This document shows, piece by piece, positions 11,398-23,262 of a stretch of DNA of 64,000 nt. Location of the stretch: assembly GCA_043228905.1 (NCBI GenBank), contig JBHGNT010000008.1, positions 15,562,001 to 15,626,000 of the forward strand, read 5' to 3'. This stretch comes from Azolla caroliniana (Eukaryota > Polypodiophyta). A model generated the notes under the pieces. It was not told where the DNA came from. It did no database searches and saw nothing but the letters and a program-made list of their open reading frames with translations. Each line of letters opens with the position of its first letter. Within the stretch, counting starts at the first letter, position 1. Both the position numbers and the translations under genes were made by a program.

Positions 11398-11621
11398 AGC
11401 CTTCTAGCCTACATTATCAATCATTCTCTTAATTCTCTAGTTGTAACATTCTCTCTTTATAATAAATATCTCACCATTCTGCTTCAACAAGAAACTCTAT
11501 CTTTTCTCTTGTCCGTGTGCAAACTATTAGTTATAATATTCTCTCTTTATAATAATAATAATATCTCCATTCCGCTTCTTCCAAATATCCTTATACCTTT
11601 TCTCATGTCCGTGTGCTAACA
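11398..11621 (+). repeat. Truncated 3' LTR of gypsy J2
   Basis: From ttctagcctacattatc to gtgctaaca it matches 2470-2690. The first 300 bp of the LTR, and therefore its promoter part, are missing. The flank after 11621 (ggatc) has no matching left flank, because the left LTR adjoins another J copy. Confidence 0.88.
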
Positions 11622-14117
11622 GGATCTGTGCTAAAAACTAGCTCAACGTCTTGGCGTTAGACAATGCTGGTGCTTTTAGATGGCGGTCACCATGTGCAAG
11701 TCGACATGCTCCGTCCATGACTGTGATTTCCTCACCAAGAATAATTATGATTTGGTAACAAATTGAACACATTGTGTTCAAGAGGGTTGAATATGTGTTC
11801 AACCCTCTTGGAAGCACGGTCCTAATGCCATGTTCCTTCAATAAACGTGCCTCTAGATCCACTTTCTTATGAAACCATCGTGGGTTTTTCCGACATGACT
11901 TTGCAACTATGCATACTCGACATTTGATCCCATGGGATCTAAAACACATTTGAAGAATGAGAGGGTGTCAACTCCACATGATTTCACAGTGTCGGTAATG
12001 TATAATATGCATTACAACAAAACATTTTGTATCAATAATCTTAATCTAAACCTGTACCTGTTAGAGTAACATCAACATCTGTTACATCAGTTGGCTCGCG
12101 GTGTAGGTACTTTCTAAAGCCTCTGCCTTTGCCCCCTCCATATTGTCTTGGGCCTCCATCCATCTTGAATTGTAGGTTTCGATACTCCTTCGTACATAAA
12201 CCTTGCTGCTATGAGAGAAAATTGAACACATGAAACTAGAACCTTCGATGACTATCACAATTTTTTATAAATGAATCTGAATAGTATCTCTCCTCATTGG
12301 GTTTTCTCTCTCTCCATCCATGTCAAGGAATTGTAAGGACGAAGCAGCCATCTACACAAGTAAGATAGGAGCGCCAAAAAGATTAGAATGACATAAGCTT
12401 TTATGATCATAAGTCAACTTCTATTCATTAAACATGCTTTGCATTACAAGATTAAAAAATATATAATCAACTTACATCAAGACTATTTGTATATCCTTCG
12501 TCAAATGCTCAAGGGATTACCACGTTGTCTCAAGGAGTTTTACCAGTTTATATTTACTTTGGTTTGTTATAATCCAAGATGAGACAACACTCTCAGATAT
12601 AATCTCTTTGCTTGATCTCATATGCTACTTAAGCCTCATAAGAAGATGTAACATTTTTCTTTCTTTCTTTCATTTGTTCATAATTGGTCATTTTGTTCCT
12701 ACCTTACCTATGTAACCCGCCCTACTTGACTCCGTGGGCAATATTATTCTACTGATGGAAATTGACTATATGCAACCTTTTGTTCAAGCCATCCTCATCT
12801 ATTTTATAGCCTCCCTCATCTATTTCGTTTCTCCAAATTGATTTTCAATACCAATGAGAAAATCCAAAAAAACTCAACACATATTTATCTCTTTAGTTTG
12901 TAGTTCAACTACAAATCGACATATCCATATTCCGATTCCGATTCCCTACTCGTATCATCAATTCCCAAGCTCACTAACTAGGTGTAAGGCTCAAAATTGA
13001 TGAAAATTGATGATCATTATTCTTTGCTCATTTCCAATGAAAAAACAATTCATGATGCAAAGAATCAAACAAAAGCCTGCAAACACCCATAGTAAGTTCA
13101 ACATTATTCCAACTTTGACTTATATGGGATGCTTCATACCACACTTTAAGTCATCTTGTTACATTTTGTATCTAAATTTTAGCCTTTGAAGGTGCACATA
13201 ACTTCCTGTAGAAGGTGTTAAGATAGGTTATGAATTCTCATTTTACATATAAGAGTTACCTCAGCTCTTGAAGTATGTTTGTTGTCAAAACTCACCCCTG
13301 TATCAACCTCCAACTTACTCTGAAACAAAGGAACAATGCGTTAAAATTATAACAAGACTTCTTGTCAAAAATTAGAATGCAAATGTGCATTATGAATAAA
13401 TGTCAGAGTTGTATACCAAACCAACCTCTATTTTCAGTATCTCAGCTTCTAGAGCTTGCATATTCTAGATCAATGACTATAACATGATAAATAGATCTCT
13501 CTAACTTAGTGACAAAACAAATGTATTTTGCTTGTTAGGCAGATTCTTGAGTGTTTAGGGTTCGAGCTTATTGCAGCTTTACTTTGCTACATTTGTAAGT
13601 ATGGAAAGGAAGGAGTTGTACTAGTTTTTATTACAAGTTGGGAAGACATTATTGCCTTGAAGATTTGCCTAAAACTCAACATATCTTTCCTAAATCCCTA
13701 AAAATGAAGATACATATAGATGAGAAACATACGAAAGTACTTACTAGGTGGGTGGAGGTGGAGGTTCAAGTTCAGGTGGATGTGCAGGTTTCAATATATT
13801 CAAAAATAGGGGGAAAAAAAGAGAATGTGCAAGGTTTTATCAAAGTTGTGCATGTGCGTGGGTTAGGTTCGAAGACTCGGGTGTTAGGTTTACAGAATGA
13901 CATTGCCCGGGCTAGGTTAACAAAGTCTGGGTGGGTTAGGTAATCTAATGGCTCGTCAGGGCCGGGTTGGCTTTTTGTGGATAGAGATTGAACGGAGCAG
14001 ATCGCACGCAGCATTTGAAACATGTCCTACACCGTCCATGACCTCGATTTCCTTACTAGGCTCTCTCTCTTTATTATTTGGTAGTAGCAAATACATACAT
14101 AATAGATAAGTCTATTA
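11622..14117. other. Intergenic stretch without a supported gene
   Basis: AT-rich DNA with no open frame of convincing composition. A minus-strand stretch at 12058-12351 has two adjacent open segments with splice-like edges, but the implied intron of 37 bp is too short for plants, so I do not call a gene. Related 65-bp direct repeats occur near 11690-11770 and 14017-14087 (both contain ccgtccatga followed by gatttcct). The region may be an old degenerate repeat. Confidence 0.5.
11779..11810. other. Perfect 13-bp stem hairpin
   Basis: caagagggttgaa at 11779-11791 is the exact reverse complement of ttcaaccctcttg at 11798-11810, with a six-base loop. No T-run follows and no small-RNA family was recognised. 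It could be an extruding cruciform or a short inverted-repeat relic. Confidence 0.75.
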
Positions 14118-14823
14118 TCTTCCTCTTCTTCTAGGGTTTCTATGTATATGTTCCTTCCTCTTCTTCTAGGGTTTTGGGGAAAGAGACACATATGCTTAAA
14201 GCTTCAATGTATGTATATCTTCCTTCCACTTCTTCTAGGGTTTCAGGGAAGACAAGACATGCTTAAAGCTTGTATGTATGAATGTATGTATATCTTCCTT
14301 CCTCTTCTTCTAGGGTTTCAGGGAAGAGAGACATGCTTAAAGCTTGTATGTATGAATGTATGTATATCTTCCTTCCTCTTCTTCTAGGGTTTCAGGGAAG
14401 AGAGACATGCTTAAAGCTTGTATGTATGAATGTATGTATATCTTCCTTCCTCTTCTTCTAGGGTTTCAGGGAAGAGAGACATGCTTAAAGCTTGTATGTA
14501 TGTATGTATGTATATCTTCCTTCCTCTTCTTCTAGGGTTTCAGGGAAGAGAGACATGCTTAAAGCTTGTATGTATGTATGTATGTATGTATGTATGTATA
14601 TATGTATGTATGTATGTATATCTTCCTTCCTCTTCTTCTAGGGTTTCAGGGAAGAGAGATATGCTTAAAGCATAAAGCTTGTATGTATGTATGTATGTAT
14701 GTATATCTTCCTTCCTCTTCTTCTAGGGCTTCAGGGGAGGAGAGACATGCTTAAAGCTTTTATGTATGTATATCTTCCTTCCTCTTCTTCTAGGGTTTCA
14801 GGGAAGAGAGACATGCTTAATTA
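14118..14823. repeat. Minisatellite carrying telobox motifs
   Basis: About ten imperfect units of roughly 70-80 bp share cttcctcttcttctagggtttcagggaa in part, followed by gagagacatgcttaaagcttgtatg. Most units contain ctagggttt, the plant telomere-like telobox. Between units a (TATG)n run varies in length and is longest near 14562-14616. Apparent Met-Tyr-Val-Cys frames here are by-products of the repeat. Confidence 0.9.
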
Positions 14824-16246
14824 AGCTTTGCCTTTCTTCTGACAGTAGTAGTACTTCCCTCGCTGATGAGAACGAGAATGTAGAAGTGAGCTCCATTGCC
14901 ATGACCTCCTTCATCTAAAATATCCGTTGTCTGAGAGGAGAATCCATCAGGCCTTTTGGCTTTCTGTCCTTGTTTCTAGAAATCGTTTCCCCATCTCTGC
15001 ATCATTTCTTTATGATGAAAATCAATACCTGCCGTCTTTTTGTTTGATTTGGCTGCTAGGCTCTAGGGATTGGGGAAGAATGAACAGAAAAAGCAGCGCT
15101 TTAAAGCCCGTAGAAACGACCGTTCCTTCCTTCTTTCGGGTTACGCGCGCTGCTACAGTGACGATTTTTACGATTTTCTTGTTGGAATGGTAGCTTGAGA
15201 TGTCTTGTCTTCATCTTGCCATCCAAAAATGTTTGTAAAATTTCTGCCTGTCATCGATATGTTTTAGGGTTTGGTTGAATCTGGTTTCCTAATCGCGTTA
15301 CATGGTATGTCCTGTGATTCTATCGTTAGGTAACAGAGGAATTCAATTACTGCCATCACATCTTCTGTTGCCACATTTTGTGTTTCAATTGCTCGCAATG
15401 ATCGACCGCGTCTGTATGTAAATGATGGTGAATTGTTGCCAGAAATGTGGGGTTATTGCAGTCACTCCATAAAAATCCTATCTCTGTTAGTGGAATCTCA
15501 ACCAATTTGACTAATTCTTCTCCCAACTATCTCATATCACATCGCCATTAAGAACCATACAATAGCAACTTCAAGCACACGAGTCTAATGGAGAGTAACA
15601 AGCTGAATCAAGATCAGCCGCAGCCTTAATTCCTAATGAGAAATCCTAAAGAGATACACACAATCTGTAGACTTGGATCTGCTGTGGACTCTAAATCATT
15701 CGTGCGTTATGATCCATGTGATTTAACTCTTAATAATTTTATAGATCATGTTCCCCTTTAGTAGTTGTCATTAGATTGAATGCTTGTCCTTATATTATAT
15801 ATCAATGTGATGTCAGTGATTTAACTGTTTCTTCTTTTTCTAAATGGGTAGGTAAAGACTGATTTGTTTGTGGGGGGAGATTCCGTGTCACAACTCTATG
15901 TGATGTTTGATCAATGAATAAACTTGTGGTTGTGGTTCTTTCTGTGTTTAGGGTATAGTTTATAGCCATCAATGCCATGTGGGCTATAGTAGCCTCATTT
16001 GGTCAATTTCTACAAATTAGGGCCTTTCTCTTGTCTTCTCAAATCTGGTCATTTGCCACATTTTTTTGTGGTTCTATACTGAAAATCTATAGCCTCCTTT
16101 GCTTAATTATCGCAAGTCTTGACTCAATATTGGGGCTATTCTTGTCTTCTTCCATCCAAGGGGATTCTAGAAGAGAAGGATTTGTCAACGATGTGGTTCT
16201 ACCTTCAATTTATGAGGGCCACAAACTAAACACCAGGTGATGAGGT
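14824..16246. other. Upstream intergenic region of the O-methyltransferase gene
   Basis: No repeat family or gene recognised. An 88-codon open frame at 14927-15193 has no familiar motif. The DNA could hold distal regulatory sequence for the downstream gene or be degraded exon/intron remnants. Confidence 0.4.
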
Positions 16247-16254
16247 TATATAAG
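16247..16254 (+). promoter_or_regulatory. TATA box of the O-methyltransferase gene
   Basis: TATATAAG lies 139 bp upstream of the ATG at 16393. The intervening leader is purine-rich (gagagaga and related runs), which is common in plant 5' untranslated regions. The transcription start is expected about 30 bp downstream, near 16280-16285. Confidence 0.6.
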
Positions 16255-16392
16255 AACTGATAGAGAGATAGAGCTAGAGACACAAAGAGAGAGAGAGACA
16301 TAGAAACATAGAGGAAGAAAGAAATATAGAGAGACATCGAAAGTGAGACATAGAAAGACATAGGAAGGCATTGAACAAGAGACATAGAAAGA

Positions 16393-17900
16393 ATGGGTGA
16401 AATTGTTAAGGATTTAAGGTGTAGGGTGATGAGTGAAGATGAAGAATCATGGTTAAGGGCAATAGAATTGACCTCATTGTGTTGTTTGCCTATGTGTATT
16501 AACACACTCATTAAATTGAAAGTCTTTGATATCATGGCAAATGCAGATATAGAGGAAGGGGTTATGGAGCGAGGGTTATATTTGACTGAAGAGATAGTGT
16601 CACGAATGAGTAGTGTGTTACCAGATGACAAGATGAGAGTCTCCATTGCACTAGATAGGATTTTGAGAGTGGTAGCTAGTCATGGTGTTGTTCATGCGGA
16701 CGTTCATCACGATCCCTTGACCAAGCACCCGACAAGAACATATGGACTCAACCTAGTTAGCCGACATTTTGTCCGCAAGGAACACGAACACTCGCTGGCA
16801 CCATTGGTTCTCATCAACCAAGACCATGTCTTTATGGAACCTTGGCAATTCTTAGATGAGGCTGTCCTTGACGGTGGCCAACCCTTTGCCAAGGCCCACA
16901 ATGGTCTAGATGCCTTTGCATATGGCCAACTCAACCCACGTTTCGATTCCCTCTTCAATTCGGCTATGGCCAACCATAGTGCTCTTGTCATTCGTGGCCT
17001 CCTCGACTCTTGTCCCACTTGTTTTGATGACATAAATGTTCTTGTTGATGTTGGTGGTGGCTTTGGATCGTCCCTTCATTTGATCATCTCTTGCTTCCCC
17101 CACATTCGTGGAATCAACTTTGACCAACCACATGTCATTTCTCGAGCCCCAAAATGTTCGGGTAGGCAATTGTGGCATGTATGATATAATGAATTGGACA
17201 TGTTGGTGAAGAATCTGAAATAAGCAATCCTTGATTTTATGTTTGAATAGGAATCGAGCATGTGGCTGGTGACATGTTTATTGATATACCTCAAGCTGAT
17301 GCAATTTTCATGAAGGTTCAAATCCTTGTCTTAGTAATATGTGTTATTTCATGCATTCTTAAGATCATTGTAACCCAAGGAATATGGCAAAGTAACATGA
17401 TGACTAAAAACAATGAGAATGCATCCAACTATATATTTTGAATAAACACACTAGAATTCCATTATATATCCTCAATTTAGTTATATATGTCTTGGCAATC
17501 ACAATGTTCACAAATTTATTGGTACCAATAAATTCAAGTTTATTGTTATTTTATGTCTAGATTACTTCACAAGAAACTAATGATATTTAACATTTCATAG
17601 ATGATTTTGCACGATTGGAGCGATGAATGTTGCATGAAGATATTAGAGAATTGCTATAAGGCACTACCGAATAATGGAAAAGTCATTATAGTTGATACAA
17701 TATTACCCATGGGTATTGAAAGGGACTTGAGAGCTCGTGTTGGTTACCAATTGGATCTTCTTATGTTTGCCTACAACCCTGGAGGTAGAGAACACACCCA
17801 AGAGGATATTGAGAAACTTGCAAAAGCTGTTGGTTTTACTCGACTTGAAGTAAAGTCCAAAATAAATGAATGTAGCATCATTGAGCTATATAAGTTGTAG
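16393..17900 (+). CDS. Plant class II O-methyltransferase (caffeate/flavonoid OMT-like), three exons
   Basis: The exons are 16393-17161, 17251-17315 and 17601-17900, giving 377 residues, close to the usual 350-380 of the family. Both introns have GT-AG ends, and the frame closes exactly across them. The N-terminus is the dimerisation/winged-helix part. The SAM-binding motif is LVDVGGGFGSSL, about residues 215-227, followed by GINFDQPHVI. Exon 3 opens at the catalytic-base motif ILHDWSDECC. NPGGREHTQED keeps the late catalytic glutamate; the earlier one, after KVII, is aspartate here. The enzyme should methylate a phenolic hydroxyl with S-adenosylmethionine in the cytosol; the substrate cannot be told. 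A TATA box and a GA-rich leader precede it. No stop or frameshift is present, so it is probably functional. Confidence 0.9.
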
Positions 17901-20269
17901 GTTGGAACTTGGAATAATAAGGAGTATAAGGTACCTAAATACTAAATTTGCAAATAAGAAATTGAAAGACTTCTCTCGTGCAAATAAGATGACATCCACC
18001 TAGTACTTAATTGTAGCCTTTACTATGTATTCCATTCTAAGAAGAATATTTTGTATGATTATTTAAGTTTTACATTTTTGAATTTGTTTGAGCTATGCAC
18101 TTGGTTCTAGTTTTACTATATAATTTAAATTATAAAAAATTCCATTCAGTGTATCAATCTGGCAAGTTTGTCATAGAAATGATAGAAATGAGGTGTATGC
18201 GAGGTACCTATCCAAAACATCATTACAAACAAAGTTAAAGAAGAAGAGATCTTTAAGAAAAGTCAAGCATGGTAGTTTTATACACAAGTCTACACATTCA
18301 AGATTGTATACACATGCTAAGTACTTGCCAAACATTGCACACTTGTGCCTTTTACTAGCATTAGTAATCTCTAGGGAGTTACAATTAGCTATGGGGCAAG
18401 TTTCTTTTACTAGCATTAGTCATCTCTAGGGAGTTACACTTAGCCATGGGGCAGGTTTCGGCTCAAACCGTTTAGCCATGGTTTAACAAGATATTGGTTC
18501 CAGAATAATTAAGTCATTTGGTTTGGTTTAAATACTCAATAAATGGTTCAATTTTAGTTCGTATAGGTTCTCAAAATGGGGTTTATTGGTTCAAAGTTTT
18601 GTTGGTCTTTGGTTAACTTTTTCTTCCTTAATGATTTATTAATTTACTGGTTTAATTAATGTCTTTTTATTGATTCAATTAATTTAATTCAAATGCAATT
18701 TTTTATTTATTTAGTTTTTAATTAATTTGACTTAAATGGTTTGATTTAATTTTTTTATTAAATAATCTATTTGATTTCAACTTTTTTCCTTGAACTGTTT
18801 TGGTTAAAAAAATTTGGTTTACCTTTTCTTAAATAGATTGGTTTAAATGGCTTGAGAGTTCATTAACTATTTGGTTTGGTTTGGTTTTGTTTTATATAAA
18901 TGTTCGATTAAGTTTCATGGCAAAGAAACTAAATTGAATTGAAGCTAAACAGGGCCCATAGCTAGTAACAATAACTATATGACTCAATTTTCTAGAAAGG
19001 TATGATTGAGAAAACCAAAGTAGAAACTTTCTTTTGTAGCATGCATTGTCACTTGTCCGTAGATGACACTTGACTTTGTGCTTGTCACGTGCCTTGCCCT
19101 TTGTCCTTCCTTTTTGTTTTTATCTCATATGTCATTCTTATATGTCATGTATTATATATCACCTTTCCCCCTCAATTGGTCCTAACAAGGAACTTCGTAT
19201 AAGATGCCTCCCCTTCATTCATATCCTACCAAATAATATAATAAAACTGTAAGGTTCGCCCAATTCCAATCGTGACTTGTCCTTTTCCTTGACGTATTTA
19301 AGATAAGGACCTCAGCACTTTGGCTATTTCTTCCACCACACCTATTCCAACCACACAACCTACCAAATCTACTTCACACATCTGTAAATACCACATGTAT
19401 GTATTATGGCATCATCCACTTCGTGCTATGTGCATAACCATTTATATACTATGTGTGCCACCCTCATCTGTACTATCCACTTGGTCATGATCGTGGGGCT
19501 TAACTCATGTGTTTGTCTTCACTTCTTGTCATGAGCGTAACCACAACTAACCACATGGTATAATGAGTCGAAGTTCTCTTGACCTTAAGGTTATAGTAGG
19601 TGTGCACTAGTTCATAATGCATGAAGGTTAAGGATTGAATTATTCTCAATCCTAGGGTGGGTGTTAACTTCTGAGTATTTCATCACTTGACCACTTCTAA
19701 GGAGGTATTCAAGTGTGAATGTCAAGGGCCTAGGGTTTGAACCTATAACAAGGCTAGCTACCTTCATGAAGGGGACAAAAGTTACTACATAGAGACTTTG
19801 GTAGTGTGACAAATCTCCATGTGCATTCACGTGTTTGTTCCTTATTCTTCAAACCCAAAGTATGACCCATGGCCAAATTTGTTATGGGAAACTCGACATG
19901 GGACTCAGATCTATCTCTCAACTTCTGTAAGGGATAGTCATGTGTTCTAGCACCGTTTCTTCTTTATTTCCTTAACATTAATGATATTATTACTTTTCCC
20001 ATTATCAATGATCCCAACACATTGAGCTTTACTTCTTCAAGAGTCACATCTCGAGTTTTATTTGAATAGCCTTGATCAAGTGGTCCCAACGGGTTCCTTG
20101 TCTTCTTATCTCCCCATATAAGAGATACTAGATTCACTTTTGTTCTTGCTCATCACCCTGCTGAAAAAAATTCAAAGTTTGGATTTTTGGTTAATATGGC
20201 ACACCATGATTAGGTACCAATCTATCTTTTCTAGAAATATTCTTTGTTTGCCTTTTCTTTTGCCTACTA
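17901..20269. other. AT-rich intergenic region after the O-methyltransferase gene
   Basis: No gene recognised. The first 200 bp probably include the 3' untranslated region and polyadenylation site. From 18470 to 18930 the DNA is rich in ggttt/aatt words. Open frames at 19070-19252 and 19612-19830 lack recognisable motifs. Confidence 0.5.
18351..18460. repeat. 55-bp tandem duplication
   Basis: The unit tttactagcattagt...ggagttaca...atggggcaagtttc begins at 18351 and again at 18406, with few differences. No function suggested. Confidence 0.9.
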
Positions 20270-22916
20270 ATGTTCATCCTAGACTCACACGAAGTGAAAT
20301 CCGCCATGTATGCAAAAGGCCTCAAAGTCGACACGAACATAGAGTTGTGGCACAAGAGAATCGGTCACATCAATCTGCAGAAGCTCAAGGGGATGCAATC
20401 GAAAGGATTCGTCATTAGACTCCCAACCTTCAAAGAGAAAGAGATTGAAGGGGTATGTGAAGCATGCCAATTCGACAAACAACATAGGCACCCATTTCTA
20501 AAGAGAGAAACGTGAGCAAAGGCCCCTTGGATGTAATTCATTCTGATGTTTGGGGTTCGGTTCAAACGGAAACATTCAGAGGATGCCAATACCATGCTAC
20601 CTTCATCAACGACTATTCCAGACACGATCTTTCCAATGTGCCAGAAGAGTGAGCTGTTCAAAGTTCACACACTTCCAAAAAATTAAAACTAGAGTCGAAA
20701 AAGAAACGGGCCGACATGCTTGATGTCTTCAATCGCACGGAGGAAAAGAGTGTTTCTCCATGAATTTTCTGCCTTTCTCTGATAAACATACACTGCAACA
20801 GAATGGAGTAGCTGAACAAAAGAATTGGTACATCCTCAAAGTAGCAAGGGCCATGCTGAACGAAAAGCACATGCCAAAGTAATATTGGGTCGAAGCAGCA
20901 TCCACAACGGTCTATCTAATGAACTGATGAACGACATCTAGCGTGCACAAGATTACTCCACATGAGAAGTACTATGGAAAGAAACTGAATCTATCCCATG
21001 TAAGGATATTTGGCTCAATTGCATACGTGTACATTCTCGATGAGAAGCGGCAATAGCTTGACCCAAAATTGGAGAAGTGCATCCTTGTAGGGTACTTGCT
21101 TGAGCAGAAAGGTTACAAATGCTTCAACCCATCTCCTCAAAAGGCTCACATAAGTCGGGACATCGTGTTTGATGAGTCGGCATCATGGTACGCACCTAAG
21201 CCGACTTCACCCGAACAAATCATGGACGATTTTGAAGTCAACCTGGACAACGACGAACAATTAAGGAAAATACATGAGGAGAGTCTGATCTTAACCAAAT
21301 CGACTAGACCACAACAGCCTACAAGCGAGCAAAGCATGTCACAACCAAGTCCAATATTGGACAAAGGAAATGCCAAAAATGCTCGAGTATGAGGACAACC
21401 ACTTCGACAAGAGTGATGTAGATGAACTGACACAATCAATTGACAATGAATTCAGTGTTCCCATCATGACGACACTCGGGGTAAAGAAAGTGCTCACAAC
21501 GGAAAATGAAAAACTAAGTCGCTCCACTCAAGAAAAGAACCCAGTCAGCCGATTCGGCTACAACGACTACATGGCATACCACAATGTCTTTATGATGAAG
21601 ATGGCAACCTTTCAAGAGGCGGAAATTTTTGTCGAAGTCATTAAAGATCCGCGATGGGTCGAAGCAATGGATGAGGAGATGCAAGCACTTAGTAAGAACG
21701 AGACATGGGATCGTGTACCCCACTAACCTTACCTTTGCCCTAGTGGCAAAGATGACGACTATTTGAACCGTGATTGTGCTCGCAGCAGCAAAAGGGTGGC
21801 ATCTCCATCAAATGGATGTTAAGAAGACCTTTCTTCAAGGAGAATTAGAAGAGGAGGTGTACATGGTACAACCACCCGGCGTTGAATTGAGTACACATCC
21901 AATAGCAGTGTGTCGACTAAAGAAGCTACTCTATGAACTTAAGCAAGCGCCATGGGTTTGACATTCCAAGATCACCCAATATCTTCATCGAATCGGCTTC
22001 AAAATATCCAAGTCCGACAACTCTCCCTATGTGAAAAGCGATTCTAGAAGTCTAATCTTCATCATTCTATACGTGGATGATCTTGTAATTGGCGGTGAGC
22101 AGCTAGTCGACATCAACAAGGTCAAGTCCCTCCTCTCCGACGAATTCAAGATGCTGGACATGAAAGATCTTCATTAATTCCTAGGCATTGAAGTAATTCG
22201 AACCTCTGATGGCATCATGATCTCTCAACGACATTATATCCTCAATCTGCTCTTCAAGTTTGGGATGACATAGTGTAAGCCTGTTGCTACCCCTCTCGAC
22301 CTAAACCTCAAACTAGATGCCGACTCCAACACTAGAGAGTGTGAGCCGACAACTATCGGCAACTTGTCGGAAGTCTTATCTACCTTACGATTAGTTGACC
22401 CGACCTCAGTTATCCGATCGGCCTCCTTAGTCAATTCATGCAAACTCCACATGATATATATTTAGATTGTGCTAAGCGAGTGTTACAATACATGAGTGGA
22501 ACGATGGACTATGGCATTCTCTATAAGTCGGCCACACAAATTCGAATCGAAGGGTATACAAATGTTGATTGGGCCAAATACAAAGCTGACCGACGATCAA
22601 GTTTGGGCTTCATATTTTCAATCGGTAGCAGAGCCATATCATGGAGCAACAAGAAACAGCCGACCGCCGCCTTATCCAATGCAGAGACCGAATATAGGGG
22701 CATGATTGTTGCTGTGGGTGAAGCCGGATGGCTCAAGGGGATACTGAAGGATCTGGACATCTTCATCAAAGATCCAATCTTGCTCTACTGTGATAATCTC
22801 AACAATATTCATCTTGCTTGAAACCCGGTCTTCCATGCTCAAGCAAAGCACATCGAGGTGCACTAACACTTCATCTGAGAACATGTCCTCATAAGGGATG
22901 TCAACCTTCGACACAT
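20270..22916 (+). pseudogene. Copia D integrase, reverse transcriptase and partial RNase H
   Basis: Starting near 20275 is the pre-integrase zinc region ELWHKRIGHINLQKLKGM, then CEACQFDKQHRHPF. The integrase core starts at DVIHSDVWG near 20535 and contains the NGVAEQKNW remnant near 20805. The RT has lost a block: NETWDRVPH near 21710 is followed almost at once by VAKMTT and ...[22 protein letters not shown]. Catalytic YVDDL lies near 22070. RNase H shows ISWSNKKQPTAALS...TEYRG near 22640-22695 and stops near 22819. At least six stops. The family is the same as M (44709-55822). Confidence 0.92.
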
Positions 22917-23262
22917 TGTTGGCCAGAGTATTGTCCGGATGATAAGTGGGGAACAAATATTATTATTAGATTAATAATTAGTTAGAAATACTATAGGAAT
23001 GGGTAGATCTGGAATAGTTGCACCAATCTAGATCCAGACCAATTCATAGTTGGTTGCCTATATAACACTGTTTTGTAATTGGAACCGGAGGCCTATAAAA
23101 GGACTAAGAAAGCAATGTAATGAGGGATGGAAGTAATATAAGTTTGTTTTTGGATTGTGTATCTTGTCTACTTACCGTTTGTGCTTAATTGGTATATCTT
23201 ATGCATCGTTAATCAATCGTTGTTATGCCAAATCCAGTACCTAGATATTACAATCGTTGTTA
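22917..23262 (+). repeat. Gypsy A LTR, plus-strand copy (left end of complex)
   Basis: From tgttggccagagtatt through gataagtgggg, ttattattagattaataatt and cttaattggtatatctta it is the inverted counterpart of 24358-24726. It contains TATAAAA near 23094. The last 60 bp are altered, and the LTR end (ccagttaaca type) is missing before the next repeat begins. Confidence 0.85.

Larger units (their letters stand above)
2164..11621 (+). mobile_element. Ty3/gypsy chromovirus-like element J2, degenerate, split by copia G
   Basis: The order is LTR, gag (2736-3411 and 8848-9360), protease, reverse transcriptase, RNase H and a truncated 3' LTR. The integrase has been deleted: sequence jumps from the post-RNase H linker to mid-LTR at about 11398. 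The gag reading resumes across copia G, which carries a TTTGA target duplication. Multiple stops and the missing integrase make it immobile by itself. Confidence 0.88.

Noticed and set aside
11638-11949. Minus-strand 103-aa frame
   Set aside because: No recognised motif; it spans the perfect hairpin, and the composition is not convincing for a protein.
14142-14754. Open frames rich in Met-Tyr-Val-Cys and LPLLLGFQG
   Set aside because: They are translations of the telobox minisatellite and its TATG runs; the same peptide appears in several frames.
16185-16646. Minus-strand 153-aa Ser/Leu-rich frame over the methyltransferase start
   Set aside because: Antisense of the GA-rich leader and exon 1 of a well supported gene.
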